Notes: a model not told the origin generated them from the letters alone. A stretch of 64,000 bases of DNA from Acinetobacter sp. ANC 4169 (GCF_002135355.1 NZ_NEGE01000010.1:70287-134286), one strand, 5' to 3'. Numbered from the stretch's first letter, positions 1 to 10,162 are shown. Numbers and translations are program-made.

Positions 1-184
1 TGCAGCGAACAATTTCTATCGTCCGCGCAATGCCGCAGTATTGGCAAAATACAAATCCGTATTCAAACCTTTAAAGCTGGTCACGATTGATAAAGAATTC
101 GGCGGATGGACTAAAGTTCAAAAAGCCCACTTTGAAAATGGCGGTATTTTCGACCAGATCGTGAAAGCCAATAGCACGAAATAA
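1..184 (+). CDS. sbp: Sulfate-binding periplasmic protein, 3' end only (cut by window edge)
   Basis: The last 60 codons of a sulfate/thiosulfate-binding protein are read in frame from base 2 to a TAA at 182-184. The peptide closely matches the C-terminus of the complete sbp gene that follows: both contain a PLKLVTID block, an EFGGW block and FDQIVKANS just before the stop. This is therefore the upstream member of a tandem pair. The 5' part lies outside the window, so it cannot be said whether this copy is intact. Its role would be to capture sulfate in the periplasm for the CysTWA importer encoded downstream. Confidence 0.9.
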   Translation, partial: AANNFYRPRNAAVLAKYKSVFKPLKLVTIDKEFGGWTKVQKAHFENGGIFDQIVKANSTK

Positions 185-201
185 TTTGAGTTCATCGATC
201 A

Positions 202-232
202 AAGCATCAGCTTTATGCATAAGGCTGGTGCT
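202..232 (+). promoter_or_regulatory. Hairpin between the two sbp copies
   Basis: AAGCATCAGC pairs with GCTGGTGCTT (one G:T wobble) around an 11-base loop. No T-run follows, so it is not a clear intrinsic terminator. It could stabilise the 3' end of the upstream sbp message or attenuate read-through into the second copy. The function is inference; the dyad is directly visible. Confidence 0.45.
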
Positions 233-362
233 TAGAATATAAACCAAGCCTTCATTATCTTTTTTATTCATATAAAATTCGTTTTTTATTATTTTTTATG
301 CATAAAGAATGGCGTTATTCTCTGCCCATGTAATGAAACATATTAAGAATATTGAGGTCCGC

Positions 363-1376
363 ATGAGCATTTCAGCAAAATTGAAACTTGGGGTTTTAGC
401 CGCAGTCGTATCGACCTTTTCTTTGGGTGCTGCAGCAAAAGATTTTCTCAATGTATCTTACGACCCAACACGCGAACTGTATGAAAACGTGAATAAAGAT
501 TTCAGCAAATACTGGGAAAGCCGTACTGGACAGAAAATTAACTTCAAACAGTCACACGGCGGTTCAGGTAAACAAGCTCGTGCGGTGATTGATGGCCTCG
601 ATGCAGATGTCGTGACTTTAGCACTTTCTGCCGACATTGATGTGATTCAAGAAAAAACCAAACTGTTACCGGCAGACTGGCAAAAGAAACTCCCTCAGAA
701 CTCAACCCCTTATACTTCTACCATTGTATTTCTGGTACGCAAAGGCAACCCGAAACATATTAAAGACTGGGGCGACCTGGTTAAACCGGGTATAGGCATT
801 ATTACCCCAAACCCTAAAACCTCTGGCGGTGCACGCTGGAACTATTTAGCGGCATGGGCTTGGGCAAAACACCAAGCGGGTGGTAATGATAAAACTGCAC
901 AGGAATTTGTGCGTAAAATTTATAAAAACACCAAAGTCCTCGACTCAGGTGCACGTGGTTCAACCACCACATTTGCTGAACGTGGCATTGGTGATGTATT
1001 GCTTGCATGGGAAAACGAAGCTCACTTAGCCATTCGTGAACAGCCGGGCAAGTTTGAAATTGTGACCCCTTCTCTTTCAATTTTGGCTGAGCCACCCGTG
1101 GCGATTGTTGAAAAAAATGCAGAGAAAAAAGGCAACCAATATCTGGCCAAAGGCTACTTGAATTTCCTTTACTCGCCACGCGGCCAGCAAATTGCGGCTG
1201 AAAATTTTTACCGTCCACGCGACGAAAAAACCTTGGCTCAATACAGCAAGGTATTTAAGCCATTAAAACTGGTCACCATCGATCAGGAATTTGGCGGCTG
1301 GAGCAAAGTTCAAAAAGCGCACTTTGAAAATGGTGGTGTATTTGACCAGATCGTGAAAGCCAATAGTGCAAATTAA
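363..1376 (+). CDS. sbp: Sulfate ABC transporter substrate-binding protein
   Basis: A 337-residue periplasmic sulfate (possibly thiosulfate) binding protein of the Sbp/CysP family. The ATG at 363 is preferred over an in-frame ATG at 309 because GAGGT lies just upstream and because it places a normal signal peptide (basic [10 protein letters not shown], hydrophobic core, cleavage after GAAA) at the N-terminus. The mature protein opens with the family-typical [14 protein letters not shown], and [15 protein letters not shown] is the conserved ligand-site segment. It is the second of two tandem copies. The importer genes cysT, cysW and cysA follow after one hydrolase gene, so sulfate uptake is well supported. 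Confidence 0.95.
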   Translation: MSISAKLKLGVLAAVVSTFSLGAAAKDFLNVSYDPTRELYENVNKDFSKYWESRTGQKINFKQSHGGSGKQARAVIDGLDADVVTLALSADIDVIQEKTKLLPADWQKKLPQNSTPYTSTIVFLVRKGNPKHIKDWGDLVKPGIGIITPNPKTSGGARWNYLAAWAWAKHQAGGNDKTAQEFVRKIYKNTKVLDSGARGSTTTFAERGIGDVLLAWENEAHLAIREQPGKFEIVTPSLSILAEPPVAIVEKNAEKKGNQYLAKGYLNFLYSPRGQQIAAENFYRPRDEKTLAQYSKVFKPLKLVTIDQEFGGWSKVQKAHFENGGVFDQIVKANSAN

Positions 1377-1403
1377 TAGCGTTCGATAGACAGGAGCATC
1401 GAC

Positions 1404-2009
1404 ATGATTCATACCGTAATTGTTCCGGGTGTAGGTGGCAGTGAATCTGCGCACTGGCAATCTTGGTTACAACGACAACTCATGTCATGCTCTCGTGTGC
1501 AACAACAGGACTGGAACAAGCCTGTGTTACAAAACTGGATTGCCGAATTTGTCAACACAGTAGCACCGATCCAAAACAGCATCCAGATTGTTGCACATAG
1601 TTTTGGTTGTTTAACCACTGTGGCAGCATTAGCCCAGCACCCGGAATTAAATCAAAAAATTAAAAATTTGATTCTGGTTGCACCGGCCAATCCAGCCCGT
1701 TTTGGTGAAGCTGGTTTTTCGCGAGATAGCCAGCAAGATTATCAACACTATTTTCACCAACTTAAAATTGCCGTGCCAACAACACTGCTGATTAGTGAAA
1801 ATGATCCCTGGTTAAATTTTGAAGATGCCCAGCAACTTGCGCAAGTATGGAAGCTGAGTCCAATTAACCTGGGGCAGGTTGGACATATTAATGTTGCTTC
1901 CGGTTTTGGACCTTTTCCTGAAATTTATGATTATTTAATTTCAGAAAATGTGTTGCACCATATCAATTTTACTGATGAGAACAAGTGCTTTTTTAAATTT
2001 GCAATTTGA
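1404..2009 (+). CDS. RBBP9/YdeN family serine hydrolase
   Basis: A 201-residue alpha/beta hydrolase. The N-terminus has the family signature VPGVGGSESAHWQSWLQ. The predicted catalytic triad is Ser66 in AHSFGC, Asp134 in ENDPW and His161 in VGHINVASGFGP. There is no signal peptide, so it should be cytosolic. The substrate is unknown; members of this family are esterase-like. It sits 27 bases after sbp and 83 bases before cysT in the same direction, so it is probably co-transcribed with the sulfate importer, though no link to sulfur metabolism can be seen in the sequence. Confidence 0.85.
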   Translation: MIHTVIVPGVGGSESAHWQSWLQRQLMSCSRVQQQDWNKPVLQNWIAEFVNTVAPIQNSIQIVAHSFGCLTTVAALAQHPELNQKIKNLILVAPANPARFGEAGFSRDSQQDYQHYFHQLKIAVPTTLLISENDPWLNFEDAQQLAQVWKLSPINLGQVGHINVASGFGPFPEIYDYLISENVLHHINFTDENKCFFKFAI

Positions 2010-2092
2010 AGTCTGCAAATTATGCTTGTGCCGAATTAAACTTTTATTTTTGCTGACTTAATTGGTCAGCATCGCTCTTTTCAGGAGTCATC

Positions 2093-2926
2093 ATGTCGCA
2101 GCGATCCCGAGTGCTGCCAGGATTTGGTCTTTCTCTAGGCTTTACCCTAGCGTATTTGTCATTAATCGTACTTATTCCACTTTCGGCAGTGTTTATTAAA
2201 TCACTGGGAATTGGATGGGACGGTTTATGGGAAATTTTAAGTTCAGAACGTATCTTAAAATCTTTGCAGTTAAGTTTTAGTGCTGCCCTGCTTGCAGCCT
2301 TAGTCAATGTGGTCTTTGGTTTACTGCTGGCGTGGTGCTTGGTCCGTTATAGCTTCCCTGGCAAGCGTATTGTTGATGCTTTGGTCGACTTACCTTTTGC
2401 CTTGCCTACAGCTGTGGCCGGTATTGCATTGACATCTTTATATGCCCCTACAGGCTGGATTGGTCAGTATCTGGAACCGATGGGAATTAAAGTGGCCTAT
2501 ACCCCAATCGGGATTACGCTTGCGCTGATTTTTATTGGTATTCCTTTTGTGGTCCGTACCGTACAACCGGTTTTGAGTGATCTGGAAACCGAACTGGAAG
2601 AAGCGGCATCGGCATTGGGTGCGAACCGTTTTCAGATTATCACTAAAATCATTCTACCGATTCTGTTCCCTGCACTATTGACCGGTTTTGCCTTGGCCTT
2701 TGCACGTGGTGTAGGTGAATACGGCTCGGTGATCTTTATTGCCGGTAACCAGCCCTTCGAGACTGAAATTGCGCCACTGATGATTATTTCCCGTTTGGAA
2801 GAATATGATTATGCCGGTGCAACCACCATTGCAGTTGTCATGCTGGTACTGTCCTTTGCCATCTTGTTCCTGATTAACCTGTTGCAGGCGTGGGCAAGCA
2901 AACGTACCGGGAGAACTGCACGATGA
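2093..2926 (+). CDS. cysT: Sulfate ABC transporter permease CysT (CysU)
   Basis: A 277-residue inner membrane permease with about six hydrophobic segments. The cytoplasmic EAA loop ([18 protein letters not shown], about residues 168-185) docks on the CysA ATPase. The gene starts after TTTTCAGGAGTCATC, a good AGGAG ribosome site. It pairs with CysW to form the sulfate/thiosulfate channel, and its stop overlaps the cysW start (ATGA), which indicates translational coupling. Confidence 0.95.
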   Translation: MSQRSRVLPGFGLSLGFTLAYLSLIVLIPLSAVFIKSLGIGWDGLWEILSSERILKSLQLSFSAALLAALVNVVFGLLLAWCLVRYSFPGKRIVDALVDLPFALPTAVAGIALTSLYAPTGWIGQYLEPMGIKVAYTPIGITLALIFIGIPFVVRTVQPVLSDLETELEEAASALGANRFQIITKIILPILFPALLTGFALAFARGVGEYGSVIFIAGNQPFETEIAPLMIISRLEEYDYAGATTIAVVMLVLSFAILFLINLLQAWASKRTGRTAR

Positions 2927-3816
2927 GTTTAATAACCAACAGCAATGCTTTGGCTGAGAAATTGCAGTCACGGGATGCTACCCGTGAACCAACCTGGATT
3001 CGTTACCTGCTCATCACCATTGCCCTGATTTTCTTTTTAAGCTGCCTGATTCTGCCTTTAATTCTGGTCTTTGTTGAAGCGTTTAAACAAGGCGTCGGGG
3101 TTTATTTTCAGGCATTGGTACATCCAGATACTTTATCTGCGGTAAAACTGACCTTATTGACTGCTGTGATTGCCGTGCCATTAAACGTGGTGTTTGGTGT
3201 AGCAGCTGCATGGTCGGTAGCGAAGTTTAATTTCCGTGGCAAATCCATTTTGACCACTATTATTGATTTACCTTTCTCGGTTTCACCTGTAATTGCAGGC
3301 ATGATGTTAGTACTGATTTTCGGTACTCAAGGCTGGTTTGGTGGCTGGTTGATGGACCATGACATTAAAATCCTGTATGCCGTTCCTGCCATTGTGCTGG
3401 CAACCGTGTTTATTACTGTTCCTTTTGTGGCGCGTGAACTGATTCCTTTGATGGAAGCACAAGGTACAGAAGAAGAAGAGGCCGCAATTGTACTGGGTGC
3501 TTCAGGTTGGCAAACCTTCTGGAAAGTAACCTTACCCAATATTAAATGGGGTCTGATTTACGGTGTCATTCTGTGTAATGCCCGTGCTATGGGTGAATTC
3601 GGAGCAGTATCGGTGGTGTCTGGTCACATTCGTGGTGAAACCAATACCTTACCGCTACATGTAGAAATCCTTTACAACGAATATACCTTTAGTGCTGCGT
3701 TTGCGGTGTCCTCACTGTTGGCTTTACTGGCGATTGTGACCCTAGTTTTAAAAACATGGGTAGAGATACGCCAAGAACGACAAAACAAACGTAATGACGA
3801 TTCAACAGTTTCTTAA
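2923..3816 (+). CDS. cysW: Sulfate ABC transporter permease CysW
   Basis: A 297-residue permease, the partner of CysT. I use the ATG at 2923 because it overlaps the cysT stop as ATGA; an in-frame ATG at 2890 lies inside cysT and would add 11 unlikely residues. Multiple membrane segments begin near residue 24. The EAA-type loop is [20 protein letters not shown]. CysW usually supplies half of the transmembrane pathway for sulfate. The cysA start follows 11 bases after the stop, so cysTWA forms one transcription unit. Confidence 0.95.
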   Translation: MSLITNSNALAEKLQSRDATREPTWIRYLLITIALIFFLSCLILPLILVFVEAFKQGVGVYFQALVHPDTLSAVKLTLLTAVIAVPLNVVFGVAAAWSVAKFNFRGKSILTTIIDLPFSVSPVIAGMMLVLIFGTQGWFGGWLMDHDIKILYAVPAIVLATVFITVPFVARELIPLMEAQGTEEEEAAIVLGASGWQTFWKVTLPNIKWGLIYGVILCNARAMGEFGAVSVVSGHIRGETNTLPLHVEILYNEYTFSAAFAVSSLLALLAIVTLVLKTWVEIRQERQNKRNDDSTVS

Positions 3817-3827
3817 GGAATGACATC

Positions 3828-4889
3828 ATGAGTATTCAAGTTAAAAATATTGAAAAACACTTTGGTGCATTCCATGCACTTAAAAATATTTCACTCGACT
3901 TTCCAGATGGTCAGTTGGTGGCATTACTCGGTCCATCAGGCTGTGGTAAAACTACCCTGCTGCGTATTATTGCCGGCCTGGAATCGGCTGATGGCGGTCG
4001 GGTCATTTTAGAAGGTGAAGATGCAACCAATGTGCATGTGCGTGAACGTGAAGTGGGGTTTGTCTTCCAGCACTATGCCCTGTTCCGTCATATGACCGTA
4101 TTTGACAACATCGCCTTCGGTTTGCGTGTGCGCCCTCGCTCTACCCGACCATCTGAAGCCGAAATTAAAAAACGTGTCACTCGTTTACTTGATCTGGTTC
4201 AATTGGGCTTTTTGTCCGATCGCTATCCGGCACAACTTTCAGGTGGTCAACGTCAACGTATTGCCCTGGCACGTGCTTTGGCGGTTGAACCTCGCGTATT
4301 ACTGCTAGATGAACCATTTGGTGCACTGGATGCCAAGGTGCGTAAAGAACTACGTCGCTGGTTACGTACCCTGCATGATGAATTGCACATCACCTCGATT
4401 TTTGTCACCCATGACCAGGAAGAAGCACTCGAAGTTGCTGACCAGATCGTGGTCATGAATAAAGGTAATGTTGAACAGATTGGTTCACCGCGTGAAGTTT
4501 ACGAAAAACCGGCAACCCCGTTTGTATTCGACTTTCTGGGTCAGGCCAACCGATTCGAAGGCCAACACCAGCAAGGCATTATCCAGATTGGTGATGAGCG
4601 TCTGCAATTGCCACAAGCCAAAGATGCGCCGCAAGGTAATGTGATTGCCTTTGCCCGTCCAAGTGAACTGCGTATTCATGCCTCTCCGCAAGAAAATGCC
4701 ATTCAGGCGACTTTCCTGCGTGAAATATGGATTGCCGGTAAAGTCCTTGCTGAGCTGCAAGATCGCCAAGGCAATTTAATTGAAATTTCGCTTAACTCGG
4801 AAGAAGCAAAATTACATCAGTTTAAGCCAAATCAAACAGTGTGGTTAAGCCCAACGGCATTGCATTTGTTTGCCAATGACGTCGCTTAA
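3828..4889 (+). CDS. cysA: Sulfate/thiosulfate import ATPase CysA
   Basis: A 353-residue ABC ATPase that powers sulfate/thiosulfate import. Walker [10 protein letters not shown] is at residues 35-43, the Q-loop is at about residue 81 (VFQHYALF), the ABC signature LSGGQ is at 137-141, Walker B LLLDEP is at 158-163 and the H-loop His is at 195. The C-terminal 110 residues form a TOBE-like regulatory extension, as in other CysA/MalK type subunits. A strong hairpin terminator follows immediately, so this is the last gene of the importer operon. Confidence 0.96.
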   Translation: MSIQVKNIEKHFGAFHALKNISLDFPDGQLVALLGPSGCGKTTLLRIIAGLESADGGRVILEGEDATNVHVREREVGFVFQHYALFRHMTVFDNIAFGLRVRPRSTRPSEAEIKKRVTRLLDLVQLGFLSDRYPAQLSGGQRQRIALARALAVEPRVLLLDEPFGALDAKVRKELRRWLRTLHDELHITSIFVTHDQEEALEVADQIVVMNKGNVEQIGSPREVYEKPATPFVFDFLGQANRFEGQHQQGIIQIGDERLQLPQAKDAPQGNVIAFARPSELRIHASPQENAIQATFLREIWIAGKVLAELQDRQGNLIEISLNSEEAKLHQFKPNQTVWLSPTALHLFANDVA

Positions 4890-4899
4890 TAACAAATAG

Positions 4900-4927
4900 A
4901 TGGGGCCAAAACAGCCCCATCCCTTTT
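4900..4927 (+). terminator. Rho-independent terminator after cysA
   Basis: ATGGGGC and GCCCCAT pair around a 7-base loop, followed by CCCTTTT. It separates the sulfate importer operon from the cysB-like gene. Confidence 0.8.
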
Positions 4928-4942
4928 AAGGTATACAGCATT

Positions 4943-5866
4943 ATGAATTTCCAACAATTAAGAATTATTCGAGAAACCGTTAGACAGAATTTTAATTTAA
5001 CCGAAGCTTCGGCGGCACTTTACACCTCACAGTCTGGTGTCAGTAAACATATTAAAGATTTAGAAGATGAACTGGGCGTACAGCTGTTTATTCGTAAAGG
5101 TAAACGTTTACTGGGCCTCACTGAACCAGGTCAGTCTTTACTGGGCATTGTAGAACGCATGCTGGTCGATGCAGACAATATCAAACGTCTGGCAGATGAC
5201 TTTAACCGCGTGGATGAAGGCACCCTGACCATTGCAACCACGCATACCCAGGCGCGTTATGTATTGCCACCAATTGTCAACCAGTTCAAAAAAGAATTTC
5301 CAAAAGTTCATTTGATTCTGCAACAGGCCAGTCCGGTTGAAATTACCGAAATGTTGCTGCAAGGCGAAGCGGATATTGGGATTGCTACTGAGTCTCTGAC
5401 CACGGAAGAAAATCTGGCTAGCGTGCCTTACTATAATTGGCAGCACAGTATTATCACCCCGCAAAACCATGCGCTTGCCAACAAAGCAGACATCACGCTG
5501 GAAGATTTGGCACAATATCCGATTATTACCTACCATGGCGGTTTCACAGGCCGTTCTAAAATTGACAAGGCCTTTGAAGATGCCGGCATTGATGTTGATA
5601 TTGTGATGTCAGCCCTGGATGCCGATGTCATCAAAACCTATGTCGAATTGAATATGGGGGTCGGCATAGTCAATAATGTTGCCTATGATGCGGAACGGGA
5701 TTATCGCCTTAAACAGATTCCAACCGATATCTTTGGGGTAAATACCACCTGGATTGCGGTACGTAAAGGACATTTGCTGCGTGGTTATGGCTATGAGTTT
5801 ATTTCACTCTGCTCGCCAGAAGCAGATATCAAAGCACTGAAAAAAGTGGCTTATCCTGAAGATTAA
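4943..5866 (+). CDS. cysB: LysR-type sulfur regulator CysB
   Basis: A 307-residue LysR family activator. The N-terminal winged helix-turn-helix covers about residues 1-60 (TEASAALYTSQSGVSKHIKD). The effector domain retains Thr100 and Thr102 (TTHTQARY) and Thr202 (GFTGRS), positions that bind sulfate/acetylserine analogues in CysB. CysB activates sulfur-assimilation genes when N-acetylserine accumulates. Its placement after sbp-cysTWA supports local control of the importer. The paralogue Cbl has the same architecture, so the CysB/Cbl distinction is less certain than the family. Confidence 0.9.
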   Translation: MNFQQLRIIRETVRQNFNLTEASAALYTSQSGVSKHIKDLEDELGVQLFIRKGKRLLGLTEPGQSLLGIVERMLVDADNIKRLADDFNRVDEGTLTIATTHTQARYVLPPIVNQFKKEFPKVHLILQQASPVEITEMLLQGEADIGIATESLTTEENLASVPYYNWQHSIITPQNHALANKADITLEDLAQYPIITYHGGFTGRSKIDKAFEDAGIDVDIVMSALDADVIKTYVELNMGVGIVNNVAYDAERDYRLKQIPTDIFGVNTTWIAVRKGHLLRGYGYEFISLCSPEADIKALKKVAYPED

Positions 5867-5878
5867 AAATTTGATTGA

Positions 5879-5912
5879 TTAAAAAAGGGATATTAAGTAT
5901 CCCTTTTTTAAT
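5879..5912 (+). terminator. Intrinsic terminator after cysB
   Basis: AAAAAAGGGATA pairs with TATCCCTTTTTT around TTAAG. The flanking A and T runs could make it work in both directions. Confidence 0.85.
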
Positions 5913-6169
5913 TTAAATTCTTGTCTGCTCAATTTTAGCCTACAACGCAAACCATTTATGAAATATCAACAGCCCCTACTTATTAATAAAATAAATAATT
6001 CACTGATTATTCTAAATAAATGTGAATAAGATCAAAACTTTTGTTGCATATTGTAAATAAAACAGAATAAAGTAGTTGTGACGAATAAAAAACACTCAAT
6101 TACATCGTGTGAAATTCTTTCTCATATACTCAATTTTTAGCAAAAACATTATTTCATCTGGGGTTGTTC
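5913..6169. other. AT-rich intergenic region upstream of the FadL-like gene
   Basis: This stretch is rich in A and T with no convincing coding sequence. TTGTTGCATATTGTAAATAAAAC near 6041-6063 could hold promoter elements for the outer membrane protein gene, but no clear -35/-10 pair stands out. Confidence 0.4.
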
Positions 6170-7366
6170 ATGAAAGTTACGGCTTTGGGCATGGGTATGT
6201 GCTTTTTTTTGCCTACTCACGTATTTTCCGCAGCCCTGGAAACTTCCAACCAAAGTATTGCTCCATTTTTACAACCCAATCATTATGCTGAATTTTCTAC
6301 AGCAATTATCGACGCGGATATTTCAGGCAAAACACTTCGACCAGACGAGAACAATCCCTCCACATTTAGCGAGACGTCTACTCAAGATTTCATTCATTCC
6401 TTTTATATTTCCAATGCCGTATTAAAATTTCAAGCTGCTCCTCATTGGTCTATTGGGCTAATTTACAATCAACCCTTTGTTACAGATGTAGGCTATGCCT
6501 TCGAACCGGTCAGCAGCAGCCCGGTAAATTTAGTCAATGCGGTACGTTTTAAAATGGACACTCACAATCTGACCACACTTTTAGGCTATCAACCCGATTC
6601 GGCATGGAATTTTTATGGCGGTTTAAGTTATCAGACCCTAGACACTCAGCTGAAAATTTCAGGACAATCGATGGGAATACAGGCTGATTATATTGCAAGT
6701 ATGGATAAAGACTCGGCCTTGGGCTGGTTGGCTGGTATCAGCTATCAAATTCCTAAATATGCCCTAAAGACCTCACTCAGCTATCGCTCTAAAATTCAAC
6801 ATACGCCACAATTTTATGAGCAGACTTCATCCATTCCTGCAATTCCAGTCTTGAATTTAAGCTCTGAACAGTACATCAGCATCGAAACACCGCAGTCGCT
6901 AAATCTCGAGTTTCAATCTGGAATCACGCCTCGTAATGTCGTCTATACCTCTTTGCGCTGGGTCAATTGGAAAAATTTTAAAATGGTTTCTCCCCTGATG
7001 AGCCTAGGTAAAGCTACACCGGTCAACTTGGTGGATTATCAAAAAAATCAGCTTTCAGCCACCTTAGGACTTGCCCATATTTTTAATGAACGATGGACAT
7101 CGGCCCTGGATATAGGGATGGATTCAGGTATTAGCAATCCAGCCTCCACCTTAAGCCCTTCGGATGGTTATTATAGTTTTGGCATTGGTGGATTTTATAA
7201 TGTGCAGTCTAATTTATTTATTGCTGGGGGCGTCAAATATTTCAGGCTGAACAAAGCCAAAGTTGAGCAAAATCAAGATGGTTCAGGTAATTTATTTGGC
7301 GTGTTATCTTCGGTAAATAATAACAAAGCTATTGCTTATGGCCTCAAGGTGGGTTATCGCTTTTAA
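6170..7366 (+). CDS. OmpP1/FadL family outer membrane transport protein
   Basis: A 398-residue predicted beta-barrel of the FadL/TodX family, which lets long-chain fatty acids or other hydrophobic compounds cross the outer membrane. I start it at the ATG at 6170 (MKVTALGMG) rather than the TTG two codons earlier. A signal peptide ends near VFSAALE, and the protein ends in Phe (VGYRF), as expected for BAM-dependent barrels. Many amphipathic strands and a SAWNFYGGLSYQTLDT type strand are visible. The substrate is not evident, and the gene stands alone between terminators. Confidence 0.8.
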   Translation: MKVTALGMGMCFFLPTHVFSAALETSNQSIAPFLQPNHYAEFSTAIIDADISGKTLRPDENNPSTFSETSTQDFIHSFYISNAVLKFQAAPHWSIGLIYNQPFVTDVGYAFEPVSSSPVNLVNAVRFKMDTHNLTTLLGYQPDSAWNFYGGLSYQTLDTQLKISGQSMGIQADYIASMDKDSALGWLAGISYQIPKYALKTSLSYRSKIQHTPQFYEQTSSIPAIPVLNLSSEQYISIETPQSLNLEFQSGITPRNVVYTSLRWVNWKNFKMVSPLMSLGKATPVNLVDYQKNQLSATLGLAHIFNERWTSALDIGMDSGISNPASTLSPSDGYYSFGIGGFYNVQSNLFIAGGVKYFRLNKAKVEQNQDGSGNLFGVLSSVNNNKAIAYGLKVGYRF

Positions 7367-7407
7367 CTCAAACCCGCTTAATTTACATAATTTAATTTTC
7401 AAAAATA

Positions 7408-7434
7408 AAAAAACGAGCCGAAGCTCGTTTTTCT
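7408..7434. terminator. Bidirectional terminator between FadL-like gene and carO
   Basis: AAACGAGC and GCTCGTTT form a stem with a CGAA-type loop, flanked by A and T runs. It lies between convergent genes and can serve both. Confidence 0.85.
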
Positions 7435-7447
7435 ATATGCTTTAAAC

Positions 7448-8203
7448 TTACCAGTGGAAGCTTACACCGACTTTACCTACTGGCAACCATTGATATTTAT
7501 CATCATTTGCGATTTCATTCGCTTCTTGATCTACTGCAACTTGAGCGGGTATGGTATTACCTGCTACTGGCGCTAGATTATTTTGTGTTAATTGAACCTT
7601 TGGGTTACCTGTGTAGTAAGCACCTACTTCACCAAATAATCCCCAGTTCTTATTAATTTTTGGTGCGAAACCAAAGCCTACATAAGGAGCAATGTCGTTT
7701 TCGTAGGACATTTGACCACGTACATTCCCTTCTTGACCTGCAACAGCTAATTGATAGTTATTGCCGTTAATGCTTAAGGTTTCACCATCTCCAATACGTT
7801 TTTGTAAATCGTATTGGCTATCAAGATAACCTACACCGGCAGCCATGTATAAGCCTTGGGCCCAAGGATTTGTGCTTGCACCCCAAGGACGAATTTCTGC
7901 ATTTAAATAAGCCAGCTTATTGTCCATGTCTATGTCATATTTTGTACCATTTACTGATACATCATCTGTCCAAGAAATATCACCGCCGTTATAACCTAAG
8001 GCTAAACCTACATACGGGTTCGCAGTCCAAAGTAAGGCACCACCATAACCAGTTGTCCCTACTTCAGCACGAACACCTGTTGGAATAAGCTGGTTACGTT
8101 CAAACGCATAGCCATCTTGTACTACTGCATCGTCAGCTGCCATTGCTGTGCCTGCAAGAGCAGTCAATACAGATGCTGCCAAAATCGTAGCTAAAGTTTT
8201 CAT
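7448..8203 (-). CDS. carO: CarO family outer membrane channel
   Basis: A 251-residue outer membrane beta-barrel related to the 29-kDa carbapenem susceptibility protein CarO of Acinetobacter, described as a channel for basic amino acids and implicated in imipenem uptake. Recognisable blocks are LIPTGVRAEVGTTGYGGALL, NPYVGLALGYNGGDISW and AEIRPWGASTNPWAQGLY. The start at 8203 follows a strong GAGGAG site; an ATG 15 bases upstream is less likely. The signal peptide is MKTLATILAASVLTALAGTAMA, and the C-terminus is aromatic (FHW). Link to resistance is known for the family; nothing here shows disruption. Confidence 0.92.
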   Translation of the reverse strand: MKTLATILAASVLTALAGTAMAADDAVVQDGYAFERNQLIPTGVRAEVGTTGYGGALLWTANPYVGLALGYNGGDISWTDDVSVNGTKYDIDMDNKLAYLNAEIRPWGASTNPWAQGLYMAAGVGYLDSQYDLQKRIGDGETLSINGNNYQLAVAGQEGNVRGQMSYENDIAPYVGFGFAPKINKNWGLFGEVGAYYTGNPKVQLTQNNLAPVAGNTIPAQVAVDQEANEIANDDKYQWLPVGKVGVSFHW

Positions 8204-8500
8204 GATAGATCTCCTCAAAAAGTTGCTATTTTCATTTAGTGCTTTTGTGATAATTAAAACTATAAAATATTAATTGCTTAACTTTTATTCGAAATTTGCT
8301 GAGTTTTTGTTATTTTTTGATACATTTTCTGTTTGCTTTTGATTATTAAATCATTTTTTGTTTACTTAATATTCATCGCTGATTATTTATCTTATTTTTC
8401 GCCTCTTTCATAATTAATTCCGATCCAAAGCCACTTTTTCATCTATTTCTAGCTCAATATAGTGTAAAATCTTGAAAATTTTTTTTGGAAATGGAAGATC
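8204..8500. other. Divergent promoter region between carO and dapD
   Basis: 297 bases, very AT-rich, with no coding potential. It must hold the promoters of two divergent genes. The strong GAGGAG ribosome site of carO is at its left edge. I see no clear operator dyad. Confidence 0.5.
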
Positions 8501-9322
8501 ATGTCTCAGCTTTCAACAATCATTGAACAAGCTTTTGAAGACCGTGCAAATTTCACTGCGGCAGACTGCTCCGCTGAAATTCGTAGTGCTGTAGAAGAAG
8601 CTATTGCTGGCCTAGATAACGGTACACTTCGTGTGGCTGAAAAAATCGACGGTGAGTGGGTTGTTCACCAATGGCTTAAAAAAGCTGTTTTGTTATCTTT
8701 TAAATTAAATGACAACAAGCCAATCGAGTCTGGTGATCTTCGTTTCTACGACAAGGTAGATACTAAGTTTGGCGATTGGACTGAAGAACAGTTTAAAGCT
8801 GCCGGCGTACGTGTAGTACCACCTGCTGTTGCCCGTAAAGGTTCTTTCCAGGCGAAAAACGTGGTATTGATGCCTTCATATGTAAACATCGGTGCTTATG
8901 TGGATGAAGGTACCATGGTCGATACATGGGCAACTGTAGGTTCATGTGCGCAAATCGGTAAAAACGTTCACTTGTCTGGTGGTGTGGGTATTGGTGGTGT
9001 TCTTGAACCACTTCAAGCGAATCCAACCATTATTGAAGACAACTGCTTCATCGGTGCACGTTCTGAAATCGTTGAAGGCGTAATCGTAGAAGAAGGTTCT
9101 GTGATTTCTATGGGCGTATTCATTGGTCAATCGACTAAAATCTTTGACCGTGAAACTGGCGAAATCCATTACGGCCGCGTTCCTGCAGGTTCGGTGGTAG
9201 TTTCAGGTAGCCTTCCATCTAAAGATGGTACTTGCAACCTGTATGCTGCAATCATCGTGAAAAAAGTAGATGCGAAAACCCGTGCAAAAACCAGCTTGAA
9301 CGATTTATTACGCGAAGACTAA
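8501..9322 (+). CDS. dapD: Tetrahydrodipicolinate N-succinyltransferase DapD
   Basis: A 273-residue cytosolic enzyme that transfers succinyl from succinyl-CoA to tetrahydrodipicolinate in lysine and diaminopimelate synthesis. The length matches the family. The middle shows left-handed beta-helix hexapeptide repeats ([20 protein letters not shown], then [20 protein letters not shown]). The C-terminal domain ends in LLRED. It is monocistronic here and divergent from carO. Confidence 0.97.
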   Translation: MSQLSTIIEQAFEDRANFTAADCSAEIRSAVEEAIAGLDNGTLRVAEKIDGEWVVHQWLKKAVLLSFKLNDNKPIESGDLRFYDKVDTKFGDWTEEQFKAAGVRVVPPAVARKGSFQAKNVVLMPSYVNIGAYVDEGTMVDTWATVGSCAQIGKNVHLSGGVGIGGVLEPLQANPTIIEDNCFIGARSEIVEGVIVEEGSVISMGVFIGQSTKIFDRETGEIHYGRVPAGSVVVSGSLPSKDGTCNLYAAIIVKKVDAKTRAKTSLNDLLRED

Positions 9323-9337
9323 TATGTAGTCTGCTGC

Positions 9338-9416
9338 GGAACATTGATTGTTCCTCGGAGCTTCAACCGCTCCTCGTCTCTACGGTCAGACATGATCGTA
9401 GAGATTTTTATTTTTG
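9338..9416 (+). terminator. Hairpin cluster ending in a terminator, between dapD and queE
   Basis: Three hairpins stand in a row: GGAAC/GTTCC at 9338-9354, GGAGC/GCTCC at 9357-9373 and TCTCTACG/CGTAGAGA at 9377-9404, the last followed by TTTTTATTTTT. The third is a convincing intrinsic terminator. The first two could be part of a leader or processing element. No preQ1 riboswitch consensus is recognisable. Confidence 0.65.
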
Positions 9417-9451
9417 TGCTCTGTCATTTTTTGCTGTGGTAATTATTTGTT

Positions 9452-10162
9452 ATGAATACGCTTCGATCTTCCGCTATTCCTGTTTCTGATCCGTCTGCGG
9501 GTTTACGCATCACGGAGATTTTCTATTCATTGCAAGGTGAAGCCAATGCTGCGGGTTTACCGACGGTGTTTATTCGCTTAACCGGTTGCCCTTTACGTTG
9601 TACCTATTGTGATACCACTTATTCTTTTGAAGGTGGCGAGCGACAATCACTAGAAGATATTATTCAAACCACGCTCGATTTTAAAACCCCTTATATTTGT
9701 GTGACCGGTGGTGAACCATTGGCACAGCCTAACGCCCTGCCTTTGATGCAGCGTTTAGCTGACTTGGGCTGTGAAGTCTCACTTGAGACCAGTGGTGCTT
9801 TAGATGTGTCTAAAGTCGACCCGCGCGTTTCAAAAGTTTTAGATTTAAAAACCCCGACTTCCGGTGAAGTTGCACGAAATTTGCTTAGCAATTTCGACCA
9901 TTTAACTCAGCACGACCAAATCAAGTTCGTGATTTGTAATCGGGAAGATTATGAATGGTCAAAACAGCAGGTTGAACAATACCAACTCGCCGATAAGGTG
10001 AGTACTGTTTGGTTCTCGCCTGCTTTTGCGGTGGAAAAAGGTGCGGTACGTTTGCCTCAACTTGCCCGTGATTTAGCACAATGGATTTTAGATGACCATC
10101 TCCCTGTTCGTTTCCAGCTGCAATTACATAAATTGCTCTGGAATGATGAAACTGGTCGTTAA
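9452..10162 (+). CDS. queE: 7-carboxy-7-deazaguanine synthase QueE
   Basis: A 236-residue radical SAM enzyme that converts 6-carboxytetrahydropterin to 7-carboxy-7-deazaguanine on the way to queuosine. The iron-sulfur cluster cysteines are Cys46, Cys50 and Cys53 in [15 protein letters not shown]. The SAM-binding GGEPLAQ motif follows. The ring-contraction substrate site is in the usual short (clipped) radical SAM core, consistent with the family length. queC begins 38 bases downstream, so the two queuosine genes form an operon. Confidence 0.95.
   Translation: MNTLRSSAIPVSDPSAGLRITEIFYSLQGEANAAGLPTVFIRLTGCPLRCTYCDTTYSFEGGERQSLEDIIQTTLDFKTPYICVTGGEPLAQPNALPLMQRLADLGCEVSLETSGALDVSKVDPRVSKVLDLKTPTSGEVARNLLSNFDHLTQHDQIKFVICNREDYEWSKQQVEQYQLADKVSTVWFSPAFAVEKGAVRLPQLARDLAQWILDDHLPVRFQLQLHKLLWNDETGR

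Noticed and set aside
6109..6291. Short frame overlapping the start of the FadL-like gene
   Set aside because: It is in another frame from the signal-peptide-bearing gene at 6170 and has no family features.
9323..9451. Possible preQ1 riboswitch before queE
   Set aside because: Hairpins are present but I cannot match the short preQ1 aptamer consensus; the last hairpin is a plain terminator following dapD.
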